A stretch of DNA of 64,000 nt from positions 72,697,183 through 72,761,182 of the forward strand of contig NC_090321.1 of the NCBI RefSeq assembly GCF_040869045.1. Direction: 5' to 3'. The stretch's first letter is position 1. Each line of letters begins with the position of its first letter. A program made the position numbers and the translations under genes. The notes beneath the pieces were generated by a model that was given only the letters and a program-made list of their open reading frames with translations, was not told the origin of the DNA and ran no database searches. Below are positions 34,527 to 45,867 of this stretch, piece after piece. This stretch comes from Eurosta solidaginis (taxonomy: Eukaryota > Arthropoda > Insecta > Diptera > Tephritidae).

Positions 34527-34763
34527 ATGGACACTCAGAGCAAATAGGGGGAACCTGGACGCAGGGACAACAGTAGGCTCTTAAAAAATGAGAAATATGG
34601 AACGCCACCCTGAAGTAATGCGAAAGTGGTGCCGGGGTGGGCGACGGTTCCAGAACGGGGCTGTTTTTTAGTCTACGGACACACGGTTGCTGCGACGGCA
34701 GCAATTATGGTGCATTAGGCATTTTTCAGCCTCCCCGCAAAAAAAAAAAAAAAAAAAAAAAAA

Positions 34764-35187
34764 GTAGATATACAATGTGTGTAAATTTGCAATAATTAAG
34801 CGAGGCAACTTTTTTGCTGGCTTAATGTGTGTAGATTTACATGCTTTTTTTTAAGAGTGTACCCCGTAAAGGCGTTGCCTGTTTTTTAGAATAGAACAAC
34901 CCTTGCGCGGCGTATATAATAGTAGTACTAATTTTATGCGCAGCAATTTCAGAGGACGCTTAACAGTCCATATAAAGTTTAAGCGTAAACGTCTATAGAT
35001 AGATAAAAAAAACACAGCTTATATACAATAAATTATATATATGCAAGAAAGGCCCATGCAAAAACGCTGCATGTGATCCGACTAGTAATTGTGCCTGGTC
35101 ATTGTAGTAGTCATATTCATAGTCACATTTCCATGGGCGAGAGTAGATTTTTGACCAAATTTTCTGTTTCGTTCCTATTAATGTGAT
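34764..35187. other. No recognised feature
   Basis: Between the R1-clade poly(A) tail and repeat A. It includes two related blocks (GCTTAATGTGTGTA.ATTT type, near 34785 and 34821) and AAGAGTGTA at 34852-34860, which is complementary to TACACTCT near 28398. No gene was found. Confidence 0.4.
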
Positions 35188-35432
35188 CGTTGTTGTTGTT
35201 GTTGTTGTTGTTGCAACGATAAGGTTGCTCCCAGAAGGCTTTGGGGTGTGTTATCGATGTGATGGTCCTTTCACGATTCACCGCAGATAGGTGAGGTTTG
35301 GAGAAGCTATATATTGCGCTGGCAACCTGAAGGGTTGCGATACACAACCTCTTGAATCTGGTATTTTAGTCGCCTCTTACGACAGGCATACCTACCGCGG
35401 GTATATTCTGATCCCCTAACCCGCTGGGGATG
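35188..35432 (+). repeat. Interspersed repeat A, copy upstream of LTV1
   Basis: Starts with a TTG run (35190-35213), then GGTTGCTCCC..GGCTTTGGGGTG, GATGGTCC, ATTGCGCTGGCA, CCTCTTACGACAGGCAT and CCCCTAACCCGCTGGGG. Parts recur at 13800-14018 and 14880-14985. The long middle part is missing, so this is a shortened copy. It ends about 150 bp before the likely LTV1 transcription start. Confidence 0.68.
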
Positions 35433-35575
35433 CCGTGTGGCTGTGTGCGTTTTAGGTCACACGATTTTTGCAGGGGTGTTGATATCAAAAGTCACATATT
35501 TGTATCGAGGTCTGGATCAGTATCTATAGGAACGCGGCGAATGTGACGTTTAGGTCCCACTTTTATTCCCGTTTG

Positions 35576-35586
35576 TTATCTTTCAG
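35576..35586 (+). promoter_or_regulatory. Possible TCT-type initiator of LTV1
   Basis: TTATCTTTCAG around 35577-35587 fits the polypyrimidine TCT initiator (start C then TTTC) used in flies for ribosomal protein and translation-related genes. It lies about 105 bp upstream of the LTV1 ATG. A second pyrimidine run (CACTTTTATTCCC, near 35559) is an alternative. This is inferred from sequence only. Confidence 0.35.
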
Positions 35587-35683
35587 CACAACTTTCGCCA
35601 CACACATGTTTCAACATTTTTTCGTGCTAAATCGCCGTTGGTATATTTTATTTGCTAATGCAGCTTAAACACAACACAATATA

Positions 35684-37260
35684 ATGGTGAGAGATGTTTT
35701 TACATTAGTTTTTATAAATATATGCATAATTGTGCATCACATTCGCAGGGCAAAAGCAAGAAAGCCTTCATCGATCGAAAAAATGCGGTGACATTTCATT
35801 TGGTACACAGAAGTCAACATGATCCGCTGGTCGCGGACGTTACAGCACCCCAACGGGTGTTAGTAGAATCAGTGTCACAAAAACAATCCAAAGCAACTGC
35901 AGATCCTGTAACTTCTGCTAAGCAGCGAGAAGAACAACAAAAATTCGGTATATTCTTTGACGACGACTACGATTACTTACAACATTTGAAGAAACCTGAG
36001 CAAGAAATTGTTTGGGAATATGTTGAAAATCCAAATCGTGCACGCAAACGCCTAGAACAGGGCGAAGTTACTACAGCTCCCAAATTAGCATTGCCAAGTT
36101 CGGTGTTTGCATCTGAGTTTGAAGAAGATGAGGGCATGCTAAATAGGGCAGCGACAGTTGTTGGACCACGACCTGATTGGGACCCAGATGTAGTGGCAGC
36201 ATTAGATGAAGACTCCGATTTTGATAATGAAGAAAACTTGTTAGAAGATGATTTCGTTATGAAGGCTATGGCCGATGAGAGCGACACAGACGGTGATAAT
36301 GATGAGGCAGATGATGATGACGATGAAGACCAAAACGAAAGCGATTTTGATTTTGACGATTTAAACGAGAGTGATGGTGATGAGGATGATCAGGAATTAA
36401 TGGATCGTCTTGGACCATTATTGCGCAAACGTTTCAATGACGAAGAAACTAAATCTCGCTTCACTGAGTACTCAATGACCTCTAGTGTTATAAGACGTAA
36501 TGAACAACTAACACTTTTGGATGATCGTTTTGAACGGTTTTATTCAACCTACGATGATCCAGAACTGGGCGACTTAGCTTGTGAGGAAATTGAAGGCGAT
36601 TGGGATCAAAAGCATCGTGTTTTGATGGCTTGTTACCGGGAGCATAAACGCGGAAAAAGAGTACAGTCATACCGAAAGGAATGGGATAGTGAACGTATTA
36701 AAAAATATGAAACTGTTGCCGATGGCGAAGAAGACCCAAATGATGAATTGGTTGAAATGGAAATGGATGATGCTAAACAGAAAAAATGGGATTGCGAATC
36801 TGTACTGTCAACATATTCAAATATATATAACCATCCAAAACTGATTGTTGAACCAATACGGAGAAGTCGTAGAAGTAGTAAAGCGGAGTCAAATGATGAA
36901 GTAGCTCAAATAGATATTGATCCCAAAACCGGCCTTCCTACCAATGTTTTGCGAAATGGTGATAATAATCAACTAACCGAGAAAGCACTAGCAAAACTCC
37001 AGAGTACAGGGCTTCCATCTACAGGCCCAAAATCACTTTGCAATAAGTCTCTTATATCTACGTTAAGTGTACTATCGATTAGACCCAAAGATGAAACACC
37101 TGAAGAGAAACGAGAACGAAAAAGATTGCTAAAAGAATATCGTCAAGAGCGACGTATCGAAAGAAAAGCAAATGCTGATGCATTTAAAGAGGAGAAGAAA
37201 CGCCAGACACATGTGAAGATCAATCAAAAATGCAATCAACAGGGCACTAAAATTATATAA
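35684..37260 (+). CDS. LTV1: LTV1, 40S ribosomal subunit assembly factor
   Basis: LTV1 is a conserved factor bound to late pre-40S particles that helps beak maturation and small-subunit export. Coding sequence is 35684-35686 (the ATG alone) joined to 35749-37260, across a 62-bp intron with GT at 35687 and AG at 35748. The protein has 504 residues, close to the family length. Visible family features: FHLVHRSQHDPL and APQRVLVE near the N-terminus, FFDDDYDYLQHLK, LPSSVFASEFEEDEG, SRFTEYSMTSSVIRRNEQL, WDCESVLSTYSNIYNHP and a Lys/Arg-rich C-terminus. An acidic, low-complexity run lies at about residues 178-222. The ORF is also open upstream through the intron end (35722), but the splice restores the conserved MGKSKK start. 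Confidence 0.95.
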
Positions 37261-37275
37261 CCCCATAATTTTTAA

Positions 37276-37281
37276 AATAAA
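37276..37281 (+). terminator. Polyadenylation signal of LTV1
   Basis: AATAAA 16 bases after the LTV1 stop, giving a very short 3' UTR. Confidence 0.7.
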
Positions 37282-37299
37282 ATATTGGAAGAAATTATT

Positions 37300-37720
37300 A
37301 TCACATTTGATTTTAAAGACCCTGCAGTGAACACACTATCCCACGGGAATATTTGGTTCGTGTTCCCAAAAGTCGGCTAGATTCATAGACCTGAGTTCTG
37401 AAATGTGGGTACACTTCTATGTAAGTTATAAAAAAAGTATTTTATAATAGACCGACCAGTTTCCACATCACTCCTAAAAAATATAATTCTCCAATTGGCG
37501 CTATCCATTTGTTCCTATTTGGCAGAGCTGTAAAACTGTGCAATCATTTGAAATTTTAAATCATTGATTTGAGAATGCTTTCTCTTCATTCATTTATTCC
37601 TTACTTAAAAGTCCTGGCTTAAAAGTCAACCCATTTTTCATTCAGTGTTGGAAAAAGATTGCACTCCTTAACTCATTCGAGAAAGAATGAAGTAATTGAA
37701 TGAAACAAACTTTTTCAACA
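37300..37720. other. No recognised feature
   Basis: AT-rich DNA between LTV1 and a non-LTR element. It probably contains the LTV1 cleavage site and the 5' leader of the element. Confidence 0.4.
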
Positions 37721-40562
37721 ATGAACTTCAAAAAACTCAAAAATCTCTGCGGAAACAGTGAAAAAATAACCATCACCTACCAAAATGTTCGTGGCCTAAG
37801 ATAGAAATTAAGTACCTTTTTTCTGAATAGTTTTATTTTTACTTCTCAAGTTATAGCTTTTACTGAAACCTGGTTAAAAGCTGATAATTTTAACACTGAA
37901 GCCTTTTCACGTAAATATGTAGTTTATCGGCGTGATCGTGAATCTATAGCAGGTGGTGTCCTTATTGCTGTTGACTCGACGCTTCCATCTGAGTTGCTGC
38001 TATTGGGACACCACAAATGACATTGAATTTATAGCAGTAAAGCTTGCCTTGCACAATTTTAGTTTGTTTATCTGCTGCTCATATATACCGCCACGATCGG
38101 ATATACACGTTTATACATGTCATAGCACTGTTATTTGTAGTTTTTACTCGCAATTGCGAGACAAAGACCGCCTAATAGTTCTTTGTGATTTCAATTTATC
38201 ATCAGTAAATTGGATCAATACCATCGACTCAAATTTTACGACTCCCACTACTCAGCACGAGTTTTTAAATAGCCTCCTAGATACATCTCTTCAAATTAAT
38301 AATATTTTAAATTCTAAAAGGAAAATCTTAGACTTAGTGTTTACAGATGACTCTGCGGGTATTACTCTAACCCGAACTCCCCCAATATCCCTTCCAGAAG
38401 ACCCTCTTCATCCTACGCTTGAGATAGTACTGGATGTTGTTCAACCTGTGGTGCTCGATGTTTTTAAGCCGAATTCCCGACCCCGGTTGAGATGTTTTTC
38501 AAAGACGAATTTTAGTGAGCTCATAAATTGATTTCTGCCCATGACTGGTCGAGTCTTTATGCGTGTACAGACGTTGAAACAGCGACTTCCTTGTTTTATA
38601 GTTCTCTTGATGCTTTCTTTGAAAGCTGTGTCCATCTTCGTTATTCCAGTACCACCATGGGTAAACAACCTTGGTTCTCAAAGCAACTATTAAGACTTGA
38701 TAATATTAAATCTAGACTCTATAAGCGTTTCAAAAGATATGGTAAAGCTATTGATTTTTCTAAATATTTAGTGGCGCGCTCCAATTTTCATCTTCTTAAC
38801 CAGCAGTTTTATAAAGGTTACTTATCATGTTGCAAATTCCAATTTACTAATAATCCGAAACGTTTCTACAGATTTTTTTATTCCAAAAGGGAAACTTCTG
38901 GTTTCCCATCCACTTTTATTTATGGGTGCAAAAACGCAAATTCTGATCACGAAATCGCAGATTTATTTGCTGAATTCTTTAAATCAACCTATTCATCCCA
39001 ATGTGCCCAGTCTAATCTATATCCATATTGCTTGGAAAGTTCTAATAATATTTTAAACCCATTTATTGATAAAGATACTGTTTTTAATAATCTTCTTGCA
39101 TTGAAACCGATATCTTCACCGGGTCCAGATGGTGTTCCTAGTTGTGTACTTAAGTACTGTGCTGTCAGCTTATCAGAGCCTATCTTTAAATTATTTAAAC
39201 CGTCTCTGGAATCCGCATCATTCCCATCTATTTGGAAACAATCGTTTATTATACCTTTGCATAAAAAGGTAGTACGTCTAATATTGAGAACTACAGAGGC
39301 ATAGCTAAGCTCTCAGCTATCCCTAAGACTTTTGAGCAGATAATTACATACCAGCTTCAATACCTGTGTAGCTCTTTAATATCGCCTTGTCAACATGGTT
39401 TTGTGCATCGGAGATCAACTACTACCAACTTGCTTGAATTTACGTCTTTTGTTATGAATGGTTTTTTAGATTGCAAACAAACAGATGTAATTTACACCGA
39501 CTTTAGTAAAGCATTTGACTCTGTTAATCACGAGCTCTTAGTTCACAAACTTGATCTTCTGGGTTTTACAGCGCTTTTATTAAGTTGGATTTCAAGTTAT
39601 CTTGAAAATAGGACTCAGCGAAACTTCTTCAACAACAATCTTTCAAAGTCGTTTGATGTAACTTCTGGCGTGACCCAGGGTAGCCATTTGGGTCCATTAC
39701 TCTTTACCATGTTCATTAACGACTTACCAAAGGTTATATTACATTCTAGAGTTTTTATTTATGCAGATGATGTAAAACTCTGTTACACATATCTGCCTTC
39801 GAACTTGTGCTGTTTTAATCAGCTTCAGGCCGATCTTGACTCATTTCAAAGCTGGTGTACTGCAAATTTACTTTTTTTGAATTGCTCTAAATATAAGCAA
39901 ATGACTTTTCACCGTGTGAAGCCGGTCCTATCATCTTATATACTTAACGGCAACCCTTTGGAGCGGATATCTATTGTAACTGATCTAGGAGTTATTTTTG
40001 ATCCGAAATTAAATTTTACCACATATATTTCAACCACTATAAACAAAGCAACTGGTGTATTAGGTTTTATCAAACTTTGGGCTAAAGAGTTTGATGACCC
40101 TTATTTCACAAAGATCCTTTATACCTCGCTGGTACGTCCTATTCTCGAGTACTGTTCATGTGTTTGGTCTCGAATCTATCAAATCCATGTTGATCGGATT
40201 GAGTCGGTCCAGAGACGCTTTTTAATTTTTGCATTGCGAGGTCTCAACTGGGAATCAAGCACTCATCCTCCACCATACTGGAATAGGCTTCTTCTAATTA
40301 ATTTGCCATCTCTAAAGAATCGTAGAGTAGTACTTTGCGCATTCACAAGCTCATCATTGGCGTGATTGACTCCCCTGACCTAATCAGTCAACTAAATTTT
40401 GCGGTTCCTGCTAGGTCGTCCAGACATTTTGTGCCTTTTCATTTACCTCTATGCCGGCAAAATTTTGCTAGAAACAGTCCTCTGCGTCATTGGTGCTCGC
40501 GGTACAATGATTTGTATAACTGCATTGGCTTTGAATGTTCGTTTGCCGCTTTAAGGCCGTGA
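37721..40562 (+). pseudogene. Non-LTR retrotransposon ORF (endonuclease and reverse transcriptase), broken in several places
   Basis: Starts at ATG 37721 with an endonuclease N-terminus (ITYQNVRGL). An in-frame TAG occurs at 37802-37804 and the frame shifts near 38005. The rest of the endonuclease (VLCDFNLSSVNW, where the usual GDFN glycine is Cys) runs to about 38530. Another shift is followed by the linker and the first reverse transcriptase blocks (SSPGPDGVPS), a shift near 39265, then the palm (YTDFSKAFDSVNH, GVTQGSHLGPLLF, YADDVKL near 39762). A last shift occurs near 40350. There is no RNase H or C-terminal zinc knuckle. The reverse transcriptase resembles the jockey/CR1 group; I cannot fix the clade. 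The 3' end is cut by the MITE at 40555. Codon use is more AT-rich than in the LOA- and R1-type elements. Confidence 0.82.
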
Positions 40563-41351
40563 CACAATGACATTTTTCATAAAGATCCGCTTAACACAAG
40601 CTTATGCATTCCAATAACAACGCCACAATCAACCAAGATGTTGCGTTTGTAAATATGAAAGAACTTCAAATTTGGCAATTGAAGTTTATTTCGCCTTGCC
40701 CATTCACATAAAAAAAATTCGCAAAGCACTGGTATAAACATTATCCCTATACAACAAAGATACTTGCTAACATATTTTGTGTCGTATTCATTTCTTATAT
40801 TACAGTTTTTACTTGCGAAAAATGTTTTTATTTGATTTGATACATCAACTACCGGCGCAGTACGATTTTGACATTTGTCCATCGAATTTACAAGTACATG
40901 GAATTTTTTTTATTTGTAGGTATGTCACCATGCTTGTATCGTTCCGCCATGATTGTCTGTCATATAGCATTGTCATTTTATTCGCTTGACATTTCATCCT
41001 TCATACTAATCGAGCAGTTACTTCTGTGTGAAAGCAAAAAATTTACGATTTCATTAGAAGGTGAAATGAGATCATTAAGTTTCTGTGTGAAAACAGTATT
41101 AGCAAATTTACCAACCAGTGAGAAAAATAATTTCACTTGCAAAGGTGTCAACACCCTTGACTAAAACAATTGTCACATTCTTCTTCTTATGCTTTTCTTG
41201 TAACAAAATTTGGGAGATGGCTACTTTTCAATATCAGATGGCGCCAGTGTCGCTCATTCAACCGTTCTCCATAAAAATGCGTGCAATCTACTCATAATGC
41301 ATAAGCTTGTGTTTAACTCATCTGTATGAAAAAGTGCTTATGTGTCGGGGC
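40555..41351. mobile_element. MITE family 5, first copy
   Basis: Inverted ends of about 57 bp: GGCCGTGACACAATGACATT with AACACAAGCTTATGCAT at the left, and the reverse complement at 41295-41351. TTTAA precedes and follows it. The inside contains a segment at 40815-40965 that also occurs at 61650-61795 (GATTTGATACAT..CCGGCGCAGTA..ATCGTTCCGCCATG), probably from a further nested element. Confidence 0.72.
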
Positions 41352-41356
41352 TTTAA

Positions 41357-41889
41357 AGGCGGTGGCACAATGACATTTTTCATATAGATGCGTTTAACAC
41401 AAGCTTATGCATTCCTATAACATCGCCACAATCAACCAAGATGTTGCATTTGTAAATATGAAGGAACTTCAGACTTGGCAATTGAAGTTTATTACGCCTT
41501 GCCCATTCACATACAAAATTTCGCGAAGCACTGTTGTAAACATTCTCTCTATACAACAAAAATACTTGCTAACATATTTTATGTCTTATTCGATTGTAAT
41601 ATTGCAGTTTTTAATTGTGAAAAATGTTAGAAAATTTACCAACCAGAGGCAAAATAATTTCACTTGCAAAATGTGCCAACACCCTTAGCCAAAGCAAATA
41701 TCAAATTCTTCTTCTTATGATTTGCTTGAAACAAAATTGGGGAGTTGGCTACTTTTCAATATCAGATGGCGTTATTGTCGCTCATTCTAGCATTCTCCAT
41801 AAAAATACATGCAATTTACTCATAATGCATAAGCATGTGTTAAACTCATCTATATGAAAAACTGCTTATGTGTCGGAGTTGGAATGCAG
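41357..41889. mobile_element. MITE family 5, second copy, same orientation
   Basis: Starts AGGCGGTGGCACAATGACAT directly after the first copy and follows it almost base for base through ATCAACCAAGATGTTGC and GCCTTGCCCATTCACAT. It lacks the extra segment near 40815-40965 and ends near 41889 with ACACATGCTTATGCAT-type sequence inverted. Several short ORFs over it are shadows. Confidence 0.72.
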
Positions 41890-42354
41890 CCTTTGCTGAG
41901 TGCACACACTTTTCTAGTATCAATCAATTATGAAAAATGTCGTACCCGAACACAGAAATTTAATTATTGTCCCTGATGACCAGTTTTTTCCATATTTAAA
42001 TGACAATAAAGTATGAAGAAGTTAACTGGAAAAGTATTCATATTGAAATTTTCCTAAAAAATAAATAATAAAAAAAAGCAAATTACAAACATTTCAACAT
42101 ATCTGTTCCGTTGTCATCGTTCTAAATAAGTGTTGCCAATGAGCCATATAAAAGGCTTGCATTAAAAAGTACCAGCCTACATTTGCACGTCAATTGGTGA
42201 TTAAACAATTGAAGAAGAGGCAATACATTATAAAAGCTCTTAAGTTCCCCCATATATTCTACCTAGCGGTATATGGTCAAATACTGTATCTATACTGGTT
42301 TGTGAGTTTGCAAATTGCAATAGCAATATCTTATTTTCTAAGAAAAATATTCAT
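41890..42354. other. No recognised feature
   Basis: AT-rich DNA between MITE family 5 and the Harbinger-like remnant. It could include the lost 3' end of the broken non-LTR element, but no diagnostic motif is visible. Confidence 0.35.
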
Positions 42355-43478
42355 CCCTATTCTGCATTTCGATTACATTCCCGTTCTACGCTCCGCTTTA
42401 ATCGAAGTTGGCTATTCTGCATTACGACGGAACCGTAACGAGAAGAGGAAGAGCAAATGATTTTTCGAAATCAGCTGTTTGTACGGAATGTGTGAACATT
42501 GGAACAAAATAAATTAAAGAAAATTTGTAAAAAACACTGAAAAACGTTTATATTTTATTATCCACGCCATTTTGTACAAATAAAAGCAATAGAATATATT
42601 GCCGTCATGTTATATTTTTTTGAGTGAAGTGCTTTCATAATTGTAAGTGCGTTTTTGTCGTTCTTTTGGCCAATTCCCTGCCGTGGCCACAAAGTTTTGT
42701 TAAAACGGATTCCTGCACGAATATAGTTGACATTTTCTGAATTTTATGGATGCTAATTTCATTGCACTGGCCTAAAATACTTTATGAAGATTTGTTTATT
42801 CTTTCCACAAGGATTGTTTACGTTTTCGATTCACCTTCCACTACTCCGGCAGCTTGCTTTGGCATATAGCTGGACCCAACGAACAGACTCAAATTATAGC
42901 TGTCTATTATAATGGAATCAATAGCCGCGGCATTATTTGTGGAGTTGGAAAGCAACGCATACGAAAATGGCCAGGCGAGAATGGAAAGGCAAATACTGCG
43001 AGATTTGTGTAATCTATTTGAGATGCGTGACGAATTGTAAGAAATTGAACTTAAAAGTGGTAAAGTTTAATGACTTATTTTCTTATTTAGGTTCAAAAAA
43101 AAAAACTTTCGACTTAATAAGGATGCTTTCAAGTATGTGTTAGATACTTTTGCGAGGCAAATACGTCCAAGGACTTCGACATCGACATGTTGATTTTGAC
43201 CTGGAAACATATAAAAAATAATCATCATCAAGCCTTCTACGTTTCTTAACCAGTTTTACTTACTTTTTTGTTAAAATTATGTTATAAATTAATAAAAAAA
43301 TTAAAAGAAAATATTCTTCCGCCAACTAATTTGCAACTTAGAAAAACGGAACTACGATCGAAATGCAGCATACGTAAGATCGAACGATTCGAAGTTGGAT
43401 CGAAAGAGATTGGAACACAGAATACCAAATTTGCTAAATCGAAAAAATTCCAATCCAAGTCGAAATGTAGAATTGGGG
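42355..43478 (+). mobile_element. PIF/Harbinger-like DNA transposon remnant
   Basis: Imperfect inverted ends: CCCTATTCTGCATTTCGA at 42355-42372 and the reverse complement of CCCCAATTCTACATTTCGA at 43460-43478. Inside is a short spliced ORF resembling the start of a Harbinger-type nuclease (42912-43193). At about 1.1 kb, most of the transposase and any Myb-like partner gene are missing. It could represent the transposase type that mobilised the TAA-flanked MITEs nearby (inference). Confidence 0.55.
42912..43193 (+). pseudogene. Truncated Harbinger-like transposase with one intron
   Basis: Exon 42912-43036, intron 43037-43090 (GTAAG...TTTAG), exon 43091-43193 ending TGA; 75 residues with the frame kept across the splice. 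The peptide has an acidic helix-rich start, then ILRDLCNLFEMRDELF and FRLNKDAFKYVLD, which looks like the N-terminal region before the DDE nuclease in Harbinger transposases (from memory). None of the catalytic DDE region is present. It is probably a deletion product. Confidence 0.45.
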
Positions 43479-45668
43479 TGATTCTTCTAAACACAATAGT
43501 TTGTAATTACAGTTGTACTTACAGTTGTAATTACATTTAAAGTAGGCTCTATAGGTAGTTTTAGCTTTTTTGATAGCAAGGAAATTAACTTTGAATACAA
43601 ATCTGCTCAAGTAAGATAGAATTCAACCAAAAAAATTTCAATCTTTTACCAATGCCTTGCAAATAGGCAGAGAGACTATTCTCAACCACTCGGGTCCTAT
43701 ATTTATATTCCGTCAAACACTGATAAAATATCAGCTGTAAAAAACTGTAGTCCGATGGAGCCAGCCAATAACCTCTGAAGAGTTTCTCCCAATGGAAAAT
43801 TTTTTTTTGTGGCACAGGTGAAGGAAAACGGGGAAGGTGAATCAGGTGCATAGAAAAAGCCTGATTCACCGTAGGACGATGCCATGGAAATAGACATATG
43901 TTTATCGAAATTCTTAGAATTAGGAAGCTCCAACGAAATCGCCTATGGACCTATGCATAAATGACTTAAACTCAAGTATCCGTTTTTGTTATATTATCGA
44001 CAAAATATATCCACAATTTACTCTATTCGGTCAATGCATAATGTGTTCATTTACAAAATCCATTTTACAACAATAATAAATTAAGTAGTAACATTTTGAC
44101 TTATAGCAAGAAAGCAATGATTTTCTTCGCTAAGTTTCAGCCAAATTCGACTATATCTTCATGTCTTTTGTTATGGTTTACGCATTTTCTAAGGGAGCAG
44201 CAAGGAAAGCAGTCGGCATGATCTGGGGTTGCACTGTGGCTAGTCATGTCGGCTGCCAACCTTGCTGTCCTGCGCCATAACAGGAAAAGTTCCTATCATG
44301 CCTTTAAATGGTCACACAGAGCAGAACTAATTCAAAACGCTGGAAATTCAAAATAAAACAACATCCGGTCGAACCGGATGCCACGGACAGACCGTTAAAC
44401 ATTCAAAATTTAAAAAATTCAAAAAAAAAACAACGCAAAAAAAAATTTACCGAACCGGACCTGACCGGTTAATAACTGCTGAAAAATCAAAAAAAAGCTG
44501 AAAAATTAAAAGGAGAAAAACAAAAAGGGCCGAATATAATTTGGGGGCGCCGCGGGTGTTGTTGCGACGCCCGGTGCTGAGCCCACCCTCAAAATACATG
44601 GCCACCGACGCACCTAAATTTTCGGTGGCCCCTTACCTGCTTTACAGAGTGCCTTCTAAATCAGAAAAACTGCCAGCATTCCCATTTTAGAATACAAATT
44701 TATTCACAACTCATTATTAATTATTAAATAGTATTAGCAAGTATTAGCTTATCCAAAATATTATCTTTCGTTTTATCTTGGTTTTACTTGATTTTATCTT
44801 GATTTAATTTTGTTTTATTTTGTAACGTCTTTATTCGTAACCGTGTTATTGCAGTTAGGTTAATTTATGTATGTATAGAAATGTATTTACGTAAATGGGT
44901 TTGGGTATATAATAGGGTGAGAAATAAATGTATGCATAGATTTAAGTCCCCTATAAAAAAAAAATTCCGGATGAAAAAAAAGAAGATAAAGCTTAATATA
45001 TAACCAAATTCAACATTTTGCCTTCGTGTGCGTAGGTATGTATCTGTCACGCCTAATTAATAAATATTCCGTAAGGTTGTTAAAGACATACTAGATATTT
45101 TAAGGATGAAATAGAAAACGTAGGTTTCCAAAAAAAACCCAACGAATTCAAAGGCGTAGCGCGTGCATTACTATTTATACTATTTACCCTTTTTTTGTAG
45201 TGTCTCTCAGAAAAAAAATGTTTATTTATGTACCTATATATATAGACTACATCATATATGCAAATAAGCTAATACGTTATGTATGTATGTATGCGTTTGT
45301 GATGTCCTACACTATAATTACTTCTAATCAAATATTCCTTTCGCTACCATGTACATAATTTATTCTCATTAAATTTCAATGTGTAATCTTTTTTTTTTTT
45401 GTTAATTTCGTCTCATATTTTGGGTTGTCCTATCCTTGGTTCACCAACTATTGTTAAATTGTATGTGCAGATATATATATGAGTGTATTACATTGATTCC
45501 TAACTTATCAAGTTAACATGAGTATATCTCTCTTATCCCCTAATTCTAAGTTGTCATAACATTAAATAAAATGTGTGTATTCGTGTTGAGTGGGAACGGA
45601 CTCACCCGGTTGTTCCTAAATTTGGTGTTTGTTGTCGTTGCTAGTAAGTTGTCGTTACCGGTATTGTT
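43479..45668. other. Unassigned DNA
   Basis: No gene is supported. At 44370-44640 there is a GC-richer stretch with CCGGTCGAACCGG-type short palindromes and a GGGGGCGCCGCGGG run; it could be part of an old LTR or a transposon leader. AT-rich, low-complexity DNA follows. A short inverted pair (GGTGAATCAGG / CCTGATTCACC) lies at about 43837-43870. Confidence 0.3.
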
Positions 45669-45830
45669 GCAGCAGGCTTATGCTTGTCGGCCCTGCTGGT
45701 GTTGTTATAAAGTTGATGTTGCAGCAGGCCTATATGAGGCGGCCCTGCTGGTTGTTGTTGCTAAGGTTGATGTTGCAGCAGGCCTATATGAGGCGGCCCT
45801 GCTGGTTGTTGTTACTAAAGCTGGTGGTGG
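45669..45830 (+). repeat. Tandem repeat, three 54-bp units
   Basis: Units start at about 45669, 45721 and 45775 (GCAGCAGGCCTATATGAGGC...GTTGATGTT). The two later units are nearly identical. Because 54 is divisible by three, one frame reads an 18-residue repeat (KVDVAAGLYEAALLVVVA), but the composition does not suggest a real protein. Confidence 0.75.
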
Positions 45831-45867
45831 TGGTACGTTCGGTGGTTGTTGCGAGCTTGGTTGGCGC

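Larger units (their letters stand above)
29395..34763 (+). mobile_element. R1-clade non-LTR retrotransposon, apparently intact
   Basis: About 5.4 kb: a GC-richer 5' leader (from about 29395), ORF1 with three zinc knuckles, ORF2 overlapping by ATGA, a 3' UTR (34527-34738) and a 25-base poly(A) tail (34739-34763). ORF2 has endonuclease, reverse transcriptase and a C-terminal zinc knuckle but no RNase H, as in R1-type elements. The flanks are not 28S rDNA, so it is not R1 in its classical site. No target duplication could be identified, so the 5' boundary is approximate. Both ORFs are uninterrupted, and this is the best candidate for a recently active element in the window. Confidence 0.88.

Noticed and set aside
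29395..34763. Classical R1 element in 28S rDNA
   Set aside because: Flanks are not rRNA sequence; only the clade assignment is supported.
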